Positions 36,465-45,385 are shown, counted from the stretch's first letter. The stretch: DNA of 64,000 bases from Comamonadaceae bacterium 2FH (GCA_005503335.1 SCMQ01000005.1:62001-126000); one strand, 5' to 3'. Numbers and translations: made by a program. Notes: generated by a model from the sequence alone, not told the origin.

Positions 36465-38618
36465 CTATTCGACATCCAGCTGTAGCGCGGTGTATTCGAG
36501 CAATTCGGGAAGCTTCACGTTCACCGTGAGGCAGTCGGCGCGATCGTCGTAGCTGCCGCTGATTTCCGCGGCTCGGCCTTCTCCGCGCAACGCGGTGGCC
36601 GTCTTCAGGCGCTTCGCGCCAGGAAGTTGCAACTGCACCTCGACGCCGTGAACGGGAACCAACGCCGCGATTGGCCGGCGTGGCGCCGCAGTGAGGTTGA
36701 TCGCATGCAGCAGGTACTTGCCTGGCGCGCCACGCACCTTGTTCAGGGCCAGCTGCACGCTGGCCGGCGCGTTGGTCGTCACCGGGTTGGCACCGGCAAG
36801 CAGGTGGCGCACGGCGTTGGCCAGCAGGCGCGAGAAGTCCAGGTGGCCATGCATCGCCACGTTGCGATCGATGGGCGTGCTGAAGTAGACGCACTCGCCC
36901 GCGCCGAAGCGGTTCAACACCACGGTGGGATGGTCGGTCTGCAGCGAGTTCACCCACGCCCGCTCCGGCGGTTGCGGATAGATCCGGGGTACGTAGCCCA
37001 GCGGCGCCTCCACCTGGTCGTCGCGCTTGCGCACCAGCAGCGTGTTGCCCCAGTTGGCCACCAGTTCGGTATCTTCCAGGCCGGCAGTCAGCGGATGGCC
37101 GGGCTGCACATGCTGGTAGCCCCACAAAGTGGAGTCCTTCTGCAGGCCCGTGTAGTGGCAGCCGAACACGTCGGCCAGGCCGAAGTCGGCGCGTTGGCTG
37201 CCGTCCGGATTGCACAGCGAAGTCTGGTGGGTGGCCAGCAGCCGGCCGCCGCCGGCGACGAAGGCGCGGATCGCCTCGATCTCGCGCTCGCCCAGCACTG
37301 CTGCATTCGGGACGGCCAACAGCCGAACGCCCTGCAGCGCATCGGCGCCCAGGTCGGCATCGCGGATGAAGCGGTACTGCACATGTGCGTCCAGCAGCGC
37401 CTGCTCCAAGCCCATCACGTGGGTGAAGTAGCGGTCCTGGCTGCGGTCGTTGTCGCTGAAGCGGATGTCAGACTGCTGCGAATAGAGGATGGCAACGGCG
37501 GCGGCCGGCTGCTGGCCGTGCAGCACGCCCTGGTGCTCCTTCATCCAGGCGAAGATGTCGGAACCCAGGTAGGCGTTGCGGCGGTCGGGCGCGCGGCCCG
37601 GGTGCTGGCCGGTGAAGGTGCAATCCCACAGCGAGCCCCCCGCGCTGATCGCCTGCCACATCCAGATGCGCACTTCGGCCGGTGCGCCGGACACATAGCG
37701 CAGATGGTTGGCAGTGCCCAGGTGGCCGTACAGCACCACCGGCGTCTTGTCGGCGTCCAGCGACTGCTGGAACTTGACCAGCGTGGCCGGCGCCTGCAGC
37801 GGCTCGTGGTAGGCCACGAACAGCGGCATCACCATGAAATCCATCGTCGCCTTGACCGCGTAGGCGTCGTAGCTGGCCTTCTTGTAGTACTCGTAGAACA
37901 GCCCGAAGATCTCGGCGCAGAAGGCCTTGTCCTCGCCGTAGCCCTTGACCTCGGCCTGGAAGTTCTTCAGGTGGGTCATCAGCTTGCCGGCTTTCCAGCC
38001 GCGGTACTCGTCGTACTGCGGGCTGTCGAAGTTGCCACCGCGCGGCAGCTCTTTGCCGAGGTCTCGCCGGTAGCCTTCGGAACAGCGCTGGCAGTAGCAG
38101 GCGCCCATCTGCATCGGCGCGTTTTCCCAGATGCCGTCGATGTCGTAGCGCCTGAACAGCTCGCGGGCGTAGCCGAAGGCGTGCTCGTTGCGGTACCAGC
38201 CCAGGTAGCAAGGGGCATACAGCGTCTCGGGCAGCGGCTCGCCATGCCATTGGAAGGGTACCGGCTTGCCCTCGGCATCGACCGCGAACCAGTCCGGGTG
38301 CTGGTCGTAGTGGCGCTTGTCGACACCGCGGAAATCCACCCGCACGATCACGCGGATGCCGGCAGCGCGGCAGGCCTTCGTGACGTCCGCCAGGATGTCC
38401 CGCTCGCCCATGAAGCGGTTCGGGCTGGAGATCGCCAGGTCATGGCGGAAGAAGTCGACGATGCCGCCGCCGTTGACGATGAAGACGTTGGCGTGCGTGT
38501 CCTTCAGGTACTGCACCACGCCTTCCACGTCGTAGTCGACGATGTCGATCTCGCGCAACACCGTCTGCTGGATGCGCAGCTGCTGTTCGTACCACTTGCC
38601 CGTCATGTCGTGCTCCAT
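36465..38618 (-). CDS. glycoside-hydrolase-like protein with GATase-type middle domain
   Basis: A 717-residue cytoplasmic-type protein (no signal peptide). Residues 1-340 look like a TIM-barrel glycoside hydrolase, with DGIWENAPMQMGACYCQRCS resembling the Cys-rich DGxxxD segment of hypothetical glycosyl hydrolase 6 families. About 375-560 resembles a beta-galactosidase trimerisation/GATase-like fold (LLAVPNAAVLGEREIEAIRAFVAGGGRLLATH). The last 130 residues are beta-rich. Catalytic residues cannot be assigned. The start ATG overlaps the stop of the binding-protein gene by one base, so the two are co-translated; sugar-acid genes follow. Confidence 0.65.
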   Translation of the reverse strand: MEHDMTGKWYEQQLRIQQTVLREIDIVDYDVEGVVQYLKDTHANVFIVNGGGIVDFFRHDLAISSPNRFMGERDILADVTKACRAAGIRVIVRVDFRGVDKRHYDQHPDWFAVDAEGKPVPFQWHGEPLPETLYAPCYLGWYRNEHAFGYARELFRRYDIDGIWENAPMQMGACYCQRCSEGYRRDLGKELPRGGNFDSPQYDEYRGWKAGKLMTHLKNFQAEVKGYGEDKAFCAEIFGLFYEYYKKASYDAYAVKATMDFMVMPLFVAYHEPLQAPATLVKFQQSLDADKTPVVLYGHLGTANHLRYVSGAPAEVRIWMWQAISAGGSLWDCTFTGQHPGRAPDRRNAYLGSDIFAWMKEHQGVLHGQQPAAAVAILYSQQSDIRFSDNDRSQDRYFTHVMGLEQALLDAHVQYRFIRDADLGADALQGVRLLAVPNAAVLGEREIEAIRAFVAGGGRLLATHQTSLCNPDGSQRADFGLADVFGCHYTGLQKDSTLWGYQHVQPGHPLTAGLEDTELVANWGNTLLVRKRDDQVEAPLGYVPRIYPQPPERAWVNSLQTDHPTVVLNRFGAGECVYFSTPIDRNVAMHGHLDFSRLLANAVRHLLAGANPVTTNAPASVQLALNKVRGAPGKYLLHAINLTAAPRRPIAALVPVHGVEVQLQLPGAKRLKTATALRGEGRAAEISGSYDDRADCLTVNVKLPELLEYTALQLDVE

Positions 38619-39601
38619 CACTCGACCTTGGCGCCCGAGGCCTTGACCGCCGGCATCCATTTCTGCCGCTCCTGGTTCAGGAAGGTTCCGTACTGCTGGG
38701 GCGTCATCGGCCGCGGGGTCTGGCCGTCGGCAGCCAGTTCCTTCTTCATCTCGGGTGTGGCCAGGATGGCGTTCAGCTCCTTGTTGATCCGTTCCGCCGC
38801 GGCGGCCGGCGTGCCCGCCGGGGCGTTCAGACCGAACCAGATCGTGACGTCGTAGCCCTTCAGCCCCACCTCCTCTGCAGTCGGAACGTCTGGGAACAGC
38901 GAGGACCGGTTCTTGCCGGAAATCAGCACCGCACGGGTCTTTCCGTTCTGCACAAAGTCCTTCAGGGCCGTGCCCTCGCTGCCGAATACCATGTCGATCC
39001 GACCCTCGTAGAGATCGACTCGCAGCGGGGAGATGGCCTTGTAGGGGATGTGCCTGATCTGGGTCCGGGTCATCGACTTGAACATCTCCATTGCCAAGTG
39101 GTTCGAGGAGCCGCTGCCGGAGGAACCGTAGGTGAGCCGATCCGGCTCGCGCTTGGCCATGTCGATGAGGTCTTTGATGCCTTTGACGGGCAGGTCGCTG
39201 CGCACGACGAGCACGTTGCTGGTGCTGGAGATCAGGCCGACCGGGTCGAAATCCTTGGCGGCGTCGTAGCGAAGCTTGTCGTAAAGCGCCGGGTTGATCG
39301 CCAAGGTGCCGGTGGTTGCCAGGAACAAGGTGTAACCGTCAGGCTTGGCGCGCGCCACGGTCTCGGCGCCGATGGTGCCGCCAGCACCGCCGCGATTGTC
39401 GATGACCACCGGTTGGCCCAGGCGGATGGAGAGCTTCTGCCCGATGGAGCGAGCGATCGCATCGGTGGGGCCTCCCGGTGCATTCGGCACGACGATGGTG
39501 ATCGGCCGCTCGGGATAGGTGCTCGCGCCCGACAGGGCGGGTGTCAGTGCGAGCGCGGAAACGGAGCCGAAGAAGGTAATGCGTGCAATGAGTGATTTCA
39601 C
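38618..39601 (-). CDS. TctC/Bug-type periplasmic substrate-binding protein
   Basis: A 327-residue binding protein with a signal peptide (residues 1-25). YPERPITIVVPNAPGGPTDA, RGGAGGTIGAETVARAKPDG and HIPYKAI are typical of the Bug family of tripartite tricarboxylate transport. TctA/TctB membrane partners are not present here, common for Bug proteins. It starts with GTG 39601 behind GGAG. As the first gene of the operon it probably delivers the sugar acid or glycoside processed by the following enzymes. Confidence 0.85.
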   Translation of the reverse strand: MKSLIARITFFGSVSALALTPALSGASTYPERPITIVVPNAPGGPTDAIARSIGQKLSIRLGQPVVIDNRGGAGGTIGAETVARAKPDGYTLFLATTGTLAINPALYDKLRYDAAKDFDPVGLISSTSNVLVVRSDLPVKGIKDLIDMAKREPDRLTYGSSGSGSSNHLAMEMFKSMTRTQIRHIPYKAISPLRVDLYEGRIDMVFGSEGTALKDFVQNGKTRAVLISGKNRSSLFPDVPTAEEVGLKGYDVTIWFGLNAPAGTPAAAAERINKELNAILATPEMKKELAADGQTPRPMTPQQYGTFLNQERQKWMPAVKASGAKVE

Positions 39602-39767
39602 GATGTCTCCTGGGATGGTGGGGTGCCGACCGGAATCGGAGCGGCACGGAAGGTCTGCAATGGCAATGCAATTATGTGTATGCTTATGATGCAAATGGTG
39701 TGCAAATAGTCCGGTCGAACCCTAGGGGCCGCTTGGAGCTAGCGCGCTCACAGCACCTCCCCGGTGC

Positions 39768-39812
39768 AAGCGGTGCCGTTTGCGTGCGACAATTTCTTTT
39801 TTTGCACCGCTT
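39768..39812. promoter_or_regulatory. inverted repeat in the lacI leader, possible operator
   Basis: AAGCGGTGC (39768-39776) and GCACCGCTT (39804-39812) form 9-base arms 27 bases apart in the 224-base gap between the divergent tctC and lacI genes. The right arm touches the AGGAGG ribosome site of lacI, so a bound repressor or a hairpin would block translation initiation. No LacI footprint is known. Confidence 0.35.
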
Positions 39813-41314
39813 TAGGAGGTGGTTTTTGGAAAACGCCCATCCAGCGGCGACCGCGCGCCTGGAAGACGTCGCCAGGCTCGTCGGATGCTCCATCTCTACG
39901 GCATCGCGTGCGCTCGCGGGAAATTCAGCGATCAGCCCCGCCATGCGGGTTCGCATTCAGGAGGCGGCAGCCCAGCTTGGGTATTGCGTGCCCGTCGTGG
40001 GCCGAAAGACCGGGAAAAGCAAGACCCGCACCGTCGGCGTCGTCATCGATGTTTTGCAGAACAATCCATTCATGACACAGCTGCTTGAGCACTTGCACGT
40101 TGCTTTGCACAAGGCGGGCTACCAAGTGATGCTTTTCATGGATTCGCAGATCCAGCGCAGCAATGTGTCCTCAGCCCGACCCCTGATCGACGATTACCTG
40201 GAGGGAATGATCTTTGCCACGGCAACACTCGGCGCGAAGATCGTTCTCGACCTGCACGACCGCGGCATGCCGATCGTGCTGGTCGTGCGGTCGATCGGCT
40301 CCGACAAGATCGATACGGTCGAGATCGACAATGTGCACGCTGGCGCGGAGGCCGCCCGGCATCTCCATGAGCTCGGACATCGGGAGATCGGGCTTGTGAT
40401 GGGACCCCAGAACACCTCCACCAGCCGCGACCGCGCGGAAGGAGCGCTGACCAACCTTGCTGCCGCCGGCATCGAGCGCGACCAAGTGCGGCTGACCTGG
40501 GGGGAGTACACGTCCGAAAGCGGCTATTCGGCAGCGATGTCGCTGCTTTCGCGGGTCGACCCCGTGACGGCGATCATCGCCGCGAACGATACCGTGGCCC
40601 TGGGTGTGCTGGAGGCGTGCAAGCGGCGCGGTGTCGAGGTCCCCGGGCAGTTGTCCGTGGTCGGCTTCGACGACATCCCGCTGGCCGGGTCACCCCTGAT
40701 CGGGCTGACGACCATCCGCCAGCCGGTCGAAGCCATGGCCCGACTGGCGGCCCAAAGGCTGGTGGAGCGCATGCAGTTGCGGGGACCGGCGCAGCCGGTG
40801 CGAGATATTCTTCCCGTCCATCTGGTCAGCCGTGGCAGCACGGGCCGGCCACGCGCGCGTACCGTTTGACGGGAGCCGCGGCTGCTGATCCGCGTGCCCC
40901 CAAGGGGCCCGCTGCCGACGGATCAAAAGGGGTACTGCTGACCGTTGGGCTCAATGGTCAACCATTTGAGCTCGGTGAATTCATCAATGACTGCGCGCCC
41001 GTCGAATCGGCCGTATCCGCTGTCCTTGGTGCCACCATAGGGTGCCTGTGCCTCGTTCTGAACCGTCGATCCATTGACGTGGACCGAGCCGTATTCCAGG
41101 TCCATGGCCACCGCCAATGCGCGGTTGACGTCGCGACCAAACACGCCCGACGACAGACCATAGGCGCTGTCGTTGGCCACGTCTATGGCCTCTTGCGGCC
41201 CCTTGACGCGCACGACCACGGTGATCGGGCCGAAGGTTTCCTGATCGTAGCTCTTCATGTTCGGCTTGACATGGTCCAAGATGGTGGCGGACATCACCGC
41301 ACCCGAGGCCACTC
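39811..41314. repeat. direct repeat copy A (lacI plus aldehyde dehydrogenase 3' end)
   Basis: This segment and 45480-46727 are nearly identical over long stretches. Copy A holds the complete lacI gene and only the last 130 codons of the aldehyde dehydrogenase. Similarity starts at the AGGAGG site of lacI and stops abruptly at an IS66 remnant. Confidence 0.85.
39826..40869 (+). CDS. LacI-family transcriptional regulator
   Basis: A 347-residue repressor-type protein. The helix-turn-helix is at about residues 12-35 (DVARLVGCSISTASRALAGN), then a periplasmic-binding-like sensor domain. It starts with TTG 39826: AGGAGG sits seven bases before it, there is no ATG in frame near, and the broken second copy at 45494 keeps the same TTG and ribosome site. 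It diverges from the tctC-GH-denD-2-hydroxyacid operon and is the likely regulator of that operon. Confidence 0.85.
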   Translation: MENAHPAATARLEDVARLVGCSISTASRALAGNSAISPAMRVRIQEAAAQLGYCVPVVGRKTGKSKTRTVGVVIDVLQNNPFMTQLLEHLHVALHKAGYQVMLFMDSQIQRSNVSSARPLIDDYLEGMIFATATLGAKIVLDLHDRGMPIVLVVRSIGSDKIDTVEIDNVHAGAEAARHLHELGHREIGLVMGPQNTSTSRDRAEGALTNLAAAGIERDQVRLTWGEYTSESGYSAAMSLLSRVDPVTAIIAANDTVALGVLEACKRRGVEVPGQLSVVGFDDIPLAGSPLIGLTTIRQPVEAMARLAAQRLVERMQLRGPAQPVRDILPVHLVSRGSTGRPRARTV

Positions 41315-41316
41315 CG
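40923..41316 (-). pseudogene. aldehyde dehydrogenase, C-terminal fragment
   Basis: About 130 codons (from GVASGAVMSATILDHVKPNM to the stop) nearly identical to the C-terminus of the intact enzyme at 46335-47786. The catalytic Cys and Glu regions are missing. The 5' break lies against the IS66 remnant at 41313, so the loss is probably due to insertion and deletion there. Confidence 0.85.
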
Positions 41317-41462
41317 GTCAACGCGCGGCGGCCGTGATGAGCCTGATCCAGTCGGCTCGCATGAACGGCCTCGACCCCTTTGCCTATCTCAAGGACATCC
41401 TCAATCGGCTGCCCACACACAGGGCCAGCCGTATCGAGGAGTTGCTGTCGAATCATTGGTAG
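41313..41462 (+). mobile_element. IS66-family transposase (TnpC) C-terminal remnant
   Basis: About 48 codons read QRAAAVMSLIQSARMNGLDP, FAYLKDILNRLPTHRASRIE and ELLSNHW, the conserved C-terminus of IS66 TnpC transposases. The rest of the element is gone. It abuts the truncated aldehyde dehydrogenase fragment and marks the right border of repeat copy A. Confidence 0.75.
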
Positions 41463-41570
41463 CCCACGAGCACCGTCGACGCCTGAAGGTCGACCACGGC
41501 GGCCACCAACGGTCAACTTGGGCTGGCCGGACGGATACGGTGTTCCTTGAAATGGAGCCTGTCGATCCCG

Positions 41571-42008
41571 TTACTTCGCGAAGTACATCGTCCGGAACGC
41601 CATGCCATCACGCAAGGTCACAATGGCATTGAATCCCAGGTGATGCATGCACTCGCGCAGGATCAGCAATGCGGCGGCGGGCATGCCACGGGTCGGAGCG
41701 TTGGAGCCGGTGTCACGGCCTGCGAGCGACGCCGCGGCCAGATGCTCGAAAAGCAATTCCACGTCGCCGCGACCGAGACGCCCGCCGTCGGCTTGCAGCC
41801 CTGGAAGTGCTCTCAGCAGCGGATCGAATGTGGCGATCTCGCCGCGGTCGGCATGCGCAAGATGCTCGCTCATCAGCGCCGTTTCGACTTCGTCGATCGC
41901 TAGTTCCAGCTGCAACGGGCTGGGGAGACCTTGTTGCCAATGACGGTCGGCGAGCCCACGAGGTGCGATCGCGATCCTGAAGACTTCCTCGGTGCCCGCG
42001 TGAAACAC
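41571..42008 (-). pseudogene. hypothetical protein fragment fused to an esterase scrap
   Basis: About 145 codons of unrecognised sequence (for example LQLELAIDEVETALMSEHLA and LLILRECMHHLGFNAIVTLR) that end at a normal stop. The frame has no convincing start: upstream it runs into the broken YpfH-like gene in another frame, with a TAG near 42044. It looks like the 3' part of a conserved gene whose 5' part was deleted. No family was recognised. Confidence 0.45.
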
Positions 42009-42041
42009 CGTCCGGTCCGGCTCGAAGCTCAGGTACGTGGG

Positions 42042-42372
42042 CGCCTACAAGTGTCGTATTTTCCGGACCGACACCGCTGGCGCGCTGCCATTTCTCAATC
42101 GTCTCTACGAAGCGATCCATCGTGGCAGCGATGCGGCTCGGTCGGTTGTCCTCAGTGATGCCGCGGACGGAAAACCATTGCCAACCCGATCCCAGGTCGG
42201 ACGCGTCGGGCGACTGCACGCTCACCACCCAGGCCAGTGGACGTCGAGCGGCCAAGCTCTTGCCCAGCGCCCGCAGGTCCTCAGCGCTTGAGCCCATGCC
42301 GTGAAAGAGCAGCACAATTTCGGCCATTCGGTCGGCGGCCAGTTCGGGCATGCGGATGAGCAGGTCGTTCAT
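42042..42372 (-). pseudogene. YpfH-like esterase, N-terminal fragment
   Basis: About 110 codons (IVLLFHGMGSSAEDLRALGK, WQWFSVRGITEDNRPSRIAA and the following helix) match the start of the YpfH/carboxylesterase family. The match ends at TTLVG, right before the GFSQG nucleophile motif, after which the frame is unrelated. Without the catalytic Ser, Asp and His it cannot be an active hydrolase. Confidence 0.65.
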
Positions 42373-42386
42373 CGGGGGCTATTCGT

Positions 42387-42662
42387 TCATTGTGTGGCGC
42401 CGAAGACGAACACGTCCATCGACAGCACGCCGTGTGCGATGCCGCCTTCCAGCGCTCGCGAAGTTTGTGACGACGCGCCGGCGGCGGCCACCAGCAACGG
42501 CCAGGCATGCGGCGCGTCCGCCCAGTGCGGCGAGAAGATGAGCACGACTGCGGGCCGCGGCAACTCGCGACCCAGCATCGCGAGCTGAGCGGCTGCCCGC
42601 CCACCGTCCAACGCAAAGGTTGGCGCTCCGTGGGAGACGAAGATGGCGGGCAGGCGGCCCAT
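42387..42662 (-). pseudogene. extradiol (DODA-type) dioxygenase with internal deletion
   Basis: A 91-codon frame starts like YgiD/DODA-type class III dioxygenases (MGRLPAIFVSHGAPTFALDG, LIFSPHW) and ends like their C-terminus (PLLVAAAGA, IAHGVLSMDVFVFG). Homologues have about 260 residues, so about 170 middle residues are missing in frame, including most metal ligands. It is 15 bases from the broken esterase gene. Confidence 0.65.
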
Positions 42663-42676
42663 CGTCGCGATCCCCC

Positions 42677-43123
42677 TCAGGCCTCTGTGGACAGCGCGCG
42701 GTCCACAGAGGCGCGGCCGGCACCGCTGAGCAGCAGGGAGAGAGACGCCGCGAACAGCGCCAGAGCGTACTCGATGCCGCCCTTGTCGAGGAAGAAGCCC
42801 TTGCCGATGTGGACCGACAGGATGGCCACCAGCATGGTGAACGACAACGCCGCTGCGGCCGGGCGCACCACCAGCCCGAGCACGAGCAGCAACCCTCCGA
42901 AGAATTCGGCCGCCCCTGCCAGCAAGGCCATCAGTACCCCAGGGTTCAGGCCGATCGAACCGAAGAACTGCCCGGTGCCTTCCAGGCCATAGCCGCCGAA
43001 CCAGCCGAACAGCTTCTGGGCGCCGTGAGCGGCGAAGATGAGCCCGACAGGCACACGCAGTGCGAGCGCGGCAGCGCGGTCATCGGTGGAGAGCAGCCGT
43101 TGAAGGAAACTGTTCGAAATCAC
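42677..43123 (-). CDS. DoxX family membrane protein
   Basis: A 148-residue protein with four hydrophobic helices and the family pattern RVPVGLIFAAHGAQKLFGWFGG and PAAAALSFTMLVAI. DoxX-like proteins are loosely linked to thiol or quinone redox homeostasis. GTG 43123 starts it, behind AAGGAG. It lies 17 bases after the cyclase-like gene on the same strand. Confidence 0.82.
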   Translation of the reverse strand: MISNSFLQRLLSTDDRAAALALRVPVGLIFAAHGAQKLFGWFGGYGLEGTGQFFGSIGLNPGVLMALLAGAAEFFGGLLLVLGLVVRPAAAALSFTMLVAILSVHIGKGFFLDKGGIEYALALFAASLSLLLSGAGRASVDRALSTEA

Positions 43124-43140
43124 GTCGACACTCCTTCAGA

Positions 43141-43701
43141 TTACTTGGCGCCCAGGCCGATCTGGTTCATGAAATCCTGGTTGTCCCAGAACAGCCATTC
43201 GTGGTCCATCGTGCCATCCTTCCAGTGGCCGATGGTGGCCATGCCGATCGCGAAGCGCTTCCCGGTCGGCTGGATGACCTTGCCGTCGGGCAGCGGCATC
43301 GGTTTTGTGAAGGTGCCGGTCATCACGCCGGTCACCGCCGTCCACGTCCCCGAGCCGAAACGGATCGGATGCGTCTTGATCGCGATGTCCGGCGCGAAGA
43401 CGAACAGCGCCTTCAGGTCCTCGATGTGCTTGTCGATGCCTCTAGTTTCGTGACCATCCGGCCAGGTGACCACGATGTCCTTGGCATGGCTCTCGTGCAG
43501 ACGGTCCCACTTCTGGTTGCTGAACACGTCGAAATCCAGCGTGTCGAAGACCTTCAGGTTCTTCTCGACCGCGGGCGCTTGACGTTCAGCCTTCGGCGGC
43601 GGGGTCGTCGGGTTCTCAGCCAGTGATTGGGCCTGCGCGGCCACAGCGGCTGAAGTGATCAAGGCGGTCAGTGCCACGGCCTTGGCAATGCGGGCAGTCA
43701 T
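43141..43701 (-). CDS. exported SnoaL-like ester cyclase family protein
   Basis: A 186-residue protein with a signal peptide (residues 1-25, ending VAAQAQ). The mature part has the SnoaL/NTF2-like pattern (VFDTLDFDVFSNQKWDRLHE, DGHETRGIDKHIEDLKALF, WTAVTGVMTGTF). Members are cyclases, isomerases or binding proteins; the role here is unknown. ATG 43701 fits the signal peptide. It shares an operon with DoxX and probably the NADP reductase upstream. Confidence 0.78.
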   Translation of the reverse strand: MTARIAKAVALTALITSAAVAAQAQSLAENPTTPPPKAERQAPAVEKNLKVFDTLDFDVFSNQKWDRLHESHAKDIVVTWPDGHETRGIDKHIEDLKALFVFAPDIAIKTHPIRFGSGTWTAVTGVMTGTFTKPMPLPDGKVIQPTGKRFAIGMATIGHWKDGTMDHEWLFWDNQDFMNQIGLGAK

Positions 43702-43733
43702 GTTCGTGCTCCTTTGAATCGCGTTGTGGACGC

Positions 43734-44366
43734 TCAAGCCTTGCGGATCCACGCCGGCGCGATGGACGTGCCCAACCCGGCGCCATAGCCGAGGTAAATG
43801 TTCAGACCGGCCAGCGGCTCAAGATAGCGGGCGTTCTTCAGGCCACCGGCATCGACGACGCTGAAGCCCATGCTTTCAGCCAATGCAACCGCCGTTTGCT
43901 TGGCCTGCTGGCTGTCGCCGGCGACGAAAACGCTGACCTTCTGGCCCTTGCCGAAGTCGGCGCCTTCGGCCAGCACCTGAGCGAATACCGTGTTGAAGGC
44001 CTTGACGATCTCGGCGTCGGGTACGGCCTTGGCGATTTCCTCCGCCGCCGATGTGCTGTGGCCGATGGTCAGCCCCATGTAATCGGCGGTCAGCGGGTTG
44101 GTGATGTCGATGACCACCTTGCCGGCCAGATTGCCTACCGAGCGCAGCGCAGCGACCGCATCTCCAAAGCCGGTGGCCAACACGACGGCGTCGGCACCCT
44201 CGGCAGCGCCTACGGTCGGCACGGCCTTGGCGCCGGGTGCCGAGGCGGCGACCTTGGCCGCCTTTTCCGCATCGCGGGCGGTCACGCTGACTTGGTGGCC
44301 GGCGCGGGTGAGTTGTTGAACGAATGCCGAACCCATGTTTCCGGCGCCGATGACAGTGACTTTCAT
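43734..44366 (-). CDS. NADPH-dependent F420 reductase-like oxidoreductase
   Basis: A 210-residue Rossmann protein beginning MKVTVIGAGNMGSAFVQQL, with DITNPLTADYMGL and VKAFNTVFAQV, as in the F420:NADP reductase-like family common in bacteria that lack F420. The true redox substrate is unknown. It diverges from a LysR gene 119 bases away, which probably regulates it and the two downstream genes. Confidence 0.82.
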   Translation of the reverse strand: MKVTVIGAGNMGSAFVQQLTRAGHQVSVTARDAEKAAKVAASAPGAKAVPTVGAAEGADAVVLATGFGDAVAALRSVGNLAGKVVIDITNPLTADYMGLTIGHSTSAAEEIAKAVPDAEIVKAFNTVFAQVLAEGADFGKGQKVSVFVAGDSQQAKQTAVALAESMGFSVVDAGGLKNARYLEPLAGLNIYLGYGAGLGTSIAPAWIRKA

Positions 44367-44485
44367 GCTGTGACTCCTGTGGCACGCAGCGGGCTCGCTG
44401 CGATGGAGAAACTGTAGAGGCCCAAATCGCGGAGATAAATAGGCGTTCGACGCACAAATCATCCCGATTTTCGGGACAATGCTTC

Positions 44486-45385
44486 ATGGACAAATTTCAA
44501 GAGATGCGTGCCTTCGTCGCGGTGGTCGAGGCCGGCAGCTTCGTGAAGGCGGCCGAGTCGTTACAGTCGTCGAAATCCGCGGTGTCGCGCCTCGTCGGCG
44601 ATCTCGAGGCGCGGCTTGGCGTGCGCCTGCTGCACCGCACGACGCGAAGACTTTCGTTGACGAAGGAGGGCGAGGTCTTCCACGGGCGTTGCGTCGAACT
44701 ACTCGGCAGCGTGGAGGAGGCCGAGGCCGAAATCACCGCGCAAGCCGGCGAGGTAATCGGCCAGCTCAGGGTCAACGTCCCGGTCACTTTCGGTCAGATG
44801 TACTTGGCGCCTCTGTGGCCAACCTTTATGGACCGCCACCCGAAGGTCACGCTGGACGTGACCCTGTCGGACCGCGTGGTCGATCTGGTCGATGAGGGTT
44901 TCGACCTGGCTGTACGCATTGCCCGCTTGCCCAGTTCCTCGTTGGTCTTGCGGTCACTTGCCTCTACGAGGCTGATCCTCTGTGCATCGCAGGACTATCT
45001 GCGTCGGCACGGCACACCGACCCAGCCTTCCGACCTGACCCACCACACCGTGAACATTTACACCCTGCTATCAATGGGTGACCAGTGGCAGTTCGAGGGC
45101 CCCGAAGGGCAGGCCAGCGTTAAGGTGGTGCCGCGCATGCGCAGCAACAGCGGGGACACTTGCGTGGAGGCCTCGCTTCGAGGGCAGGGCATCGTGCTTC
45201 AGCCATCATTTCTGGTTGGCGCGCATCTGCGGTCCGGGGCACTGGTCGAGGTGCTCCCGGAATACCGCTCTATCGAACTTGGCGTGTATGCGGTGTACCC
45301 GACGCGCAAGCACCTCACTCCTAAAGTGCGGGCGCTGATCGATTTCTTGGTGGAGGCCTTTCGGCGCGCACCCTGGCCGGCCTAG
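44486..45385 (+). CDS. LysR-type transcriptional regulator
   Basis: A 299-residue regulator of the CrgA/DsdC-like subgroup. The helix-turn-helix is at about 17-40 (SFVKAAESLQSSKSAVSRLV) followed by LGVRLLHRTTRRLSLT. The effector domain follows from about 90. It diverges from the NADP reductase-cyclase-DoxX operon, the usual layout for a LysR protein and its target. Confidence 0.88.
   Translation: MDKFQEMRAFVAVVEAGSFVKAAESLQSSKSAVSRLVGDLEARLGVRLLHRTTRRLSLTKEGEVFHGRCVELLGSVEEAEAEITAQAGEVIGQLRVNVPVTFGQMYLAPLWPTFMDRHPKVTLDVTLSDRVVDLVDEGFDLAVRIARLPSSSLVLRSLASTRLILCASQDYLRRHGTPTQPSDLTHHTVNIYTLLSMGDQWQFEGPEGQASVKVVPRMRSNSGDTCVEASLRGQGIVLQPSFLVGAHLRSGALVEVLPEYRSIELGVYAVYPTRKHLTPKVRALIDFLVEAFRRAPWPA

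Noticed and set aside
36627-38855. 742-codon plus-strand open frame opposite the glycoside-hydrolase-like gene
   Set aside because: Composition is random and rich in Val/His/Gln; the minus-strand frame has folded-domain patterns and couples to its neighbour.
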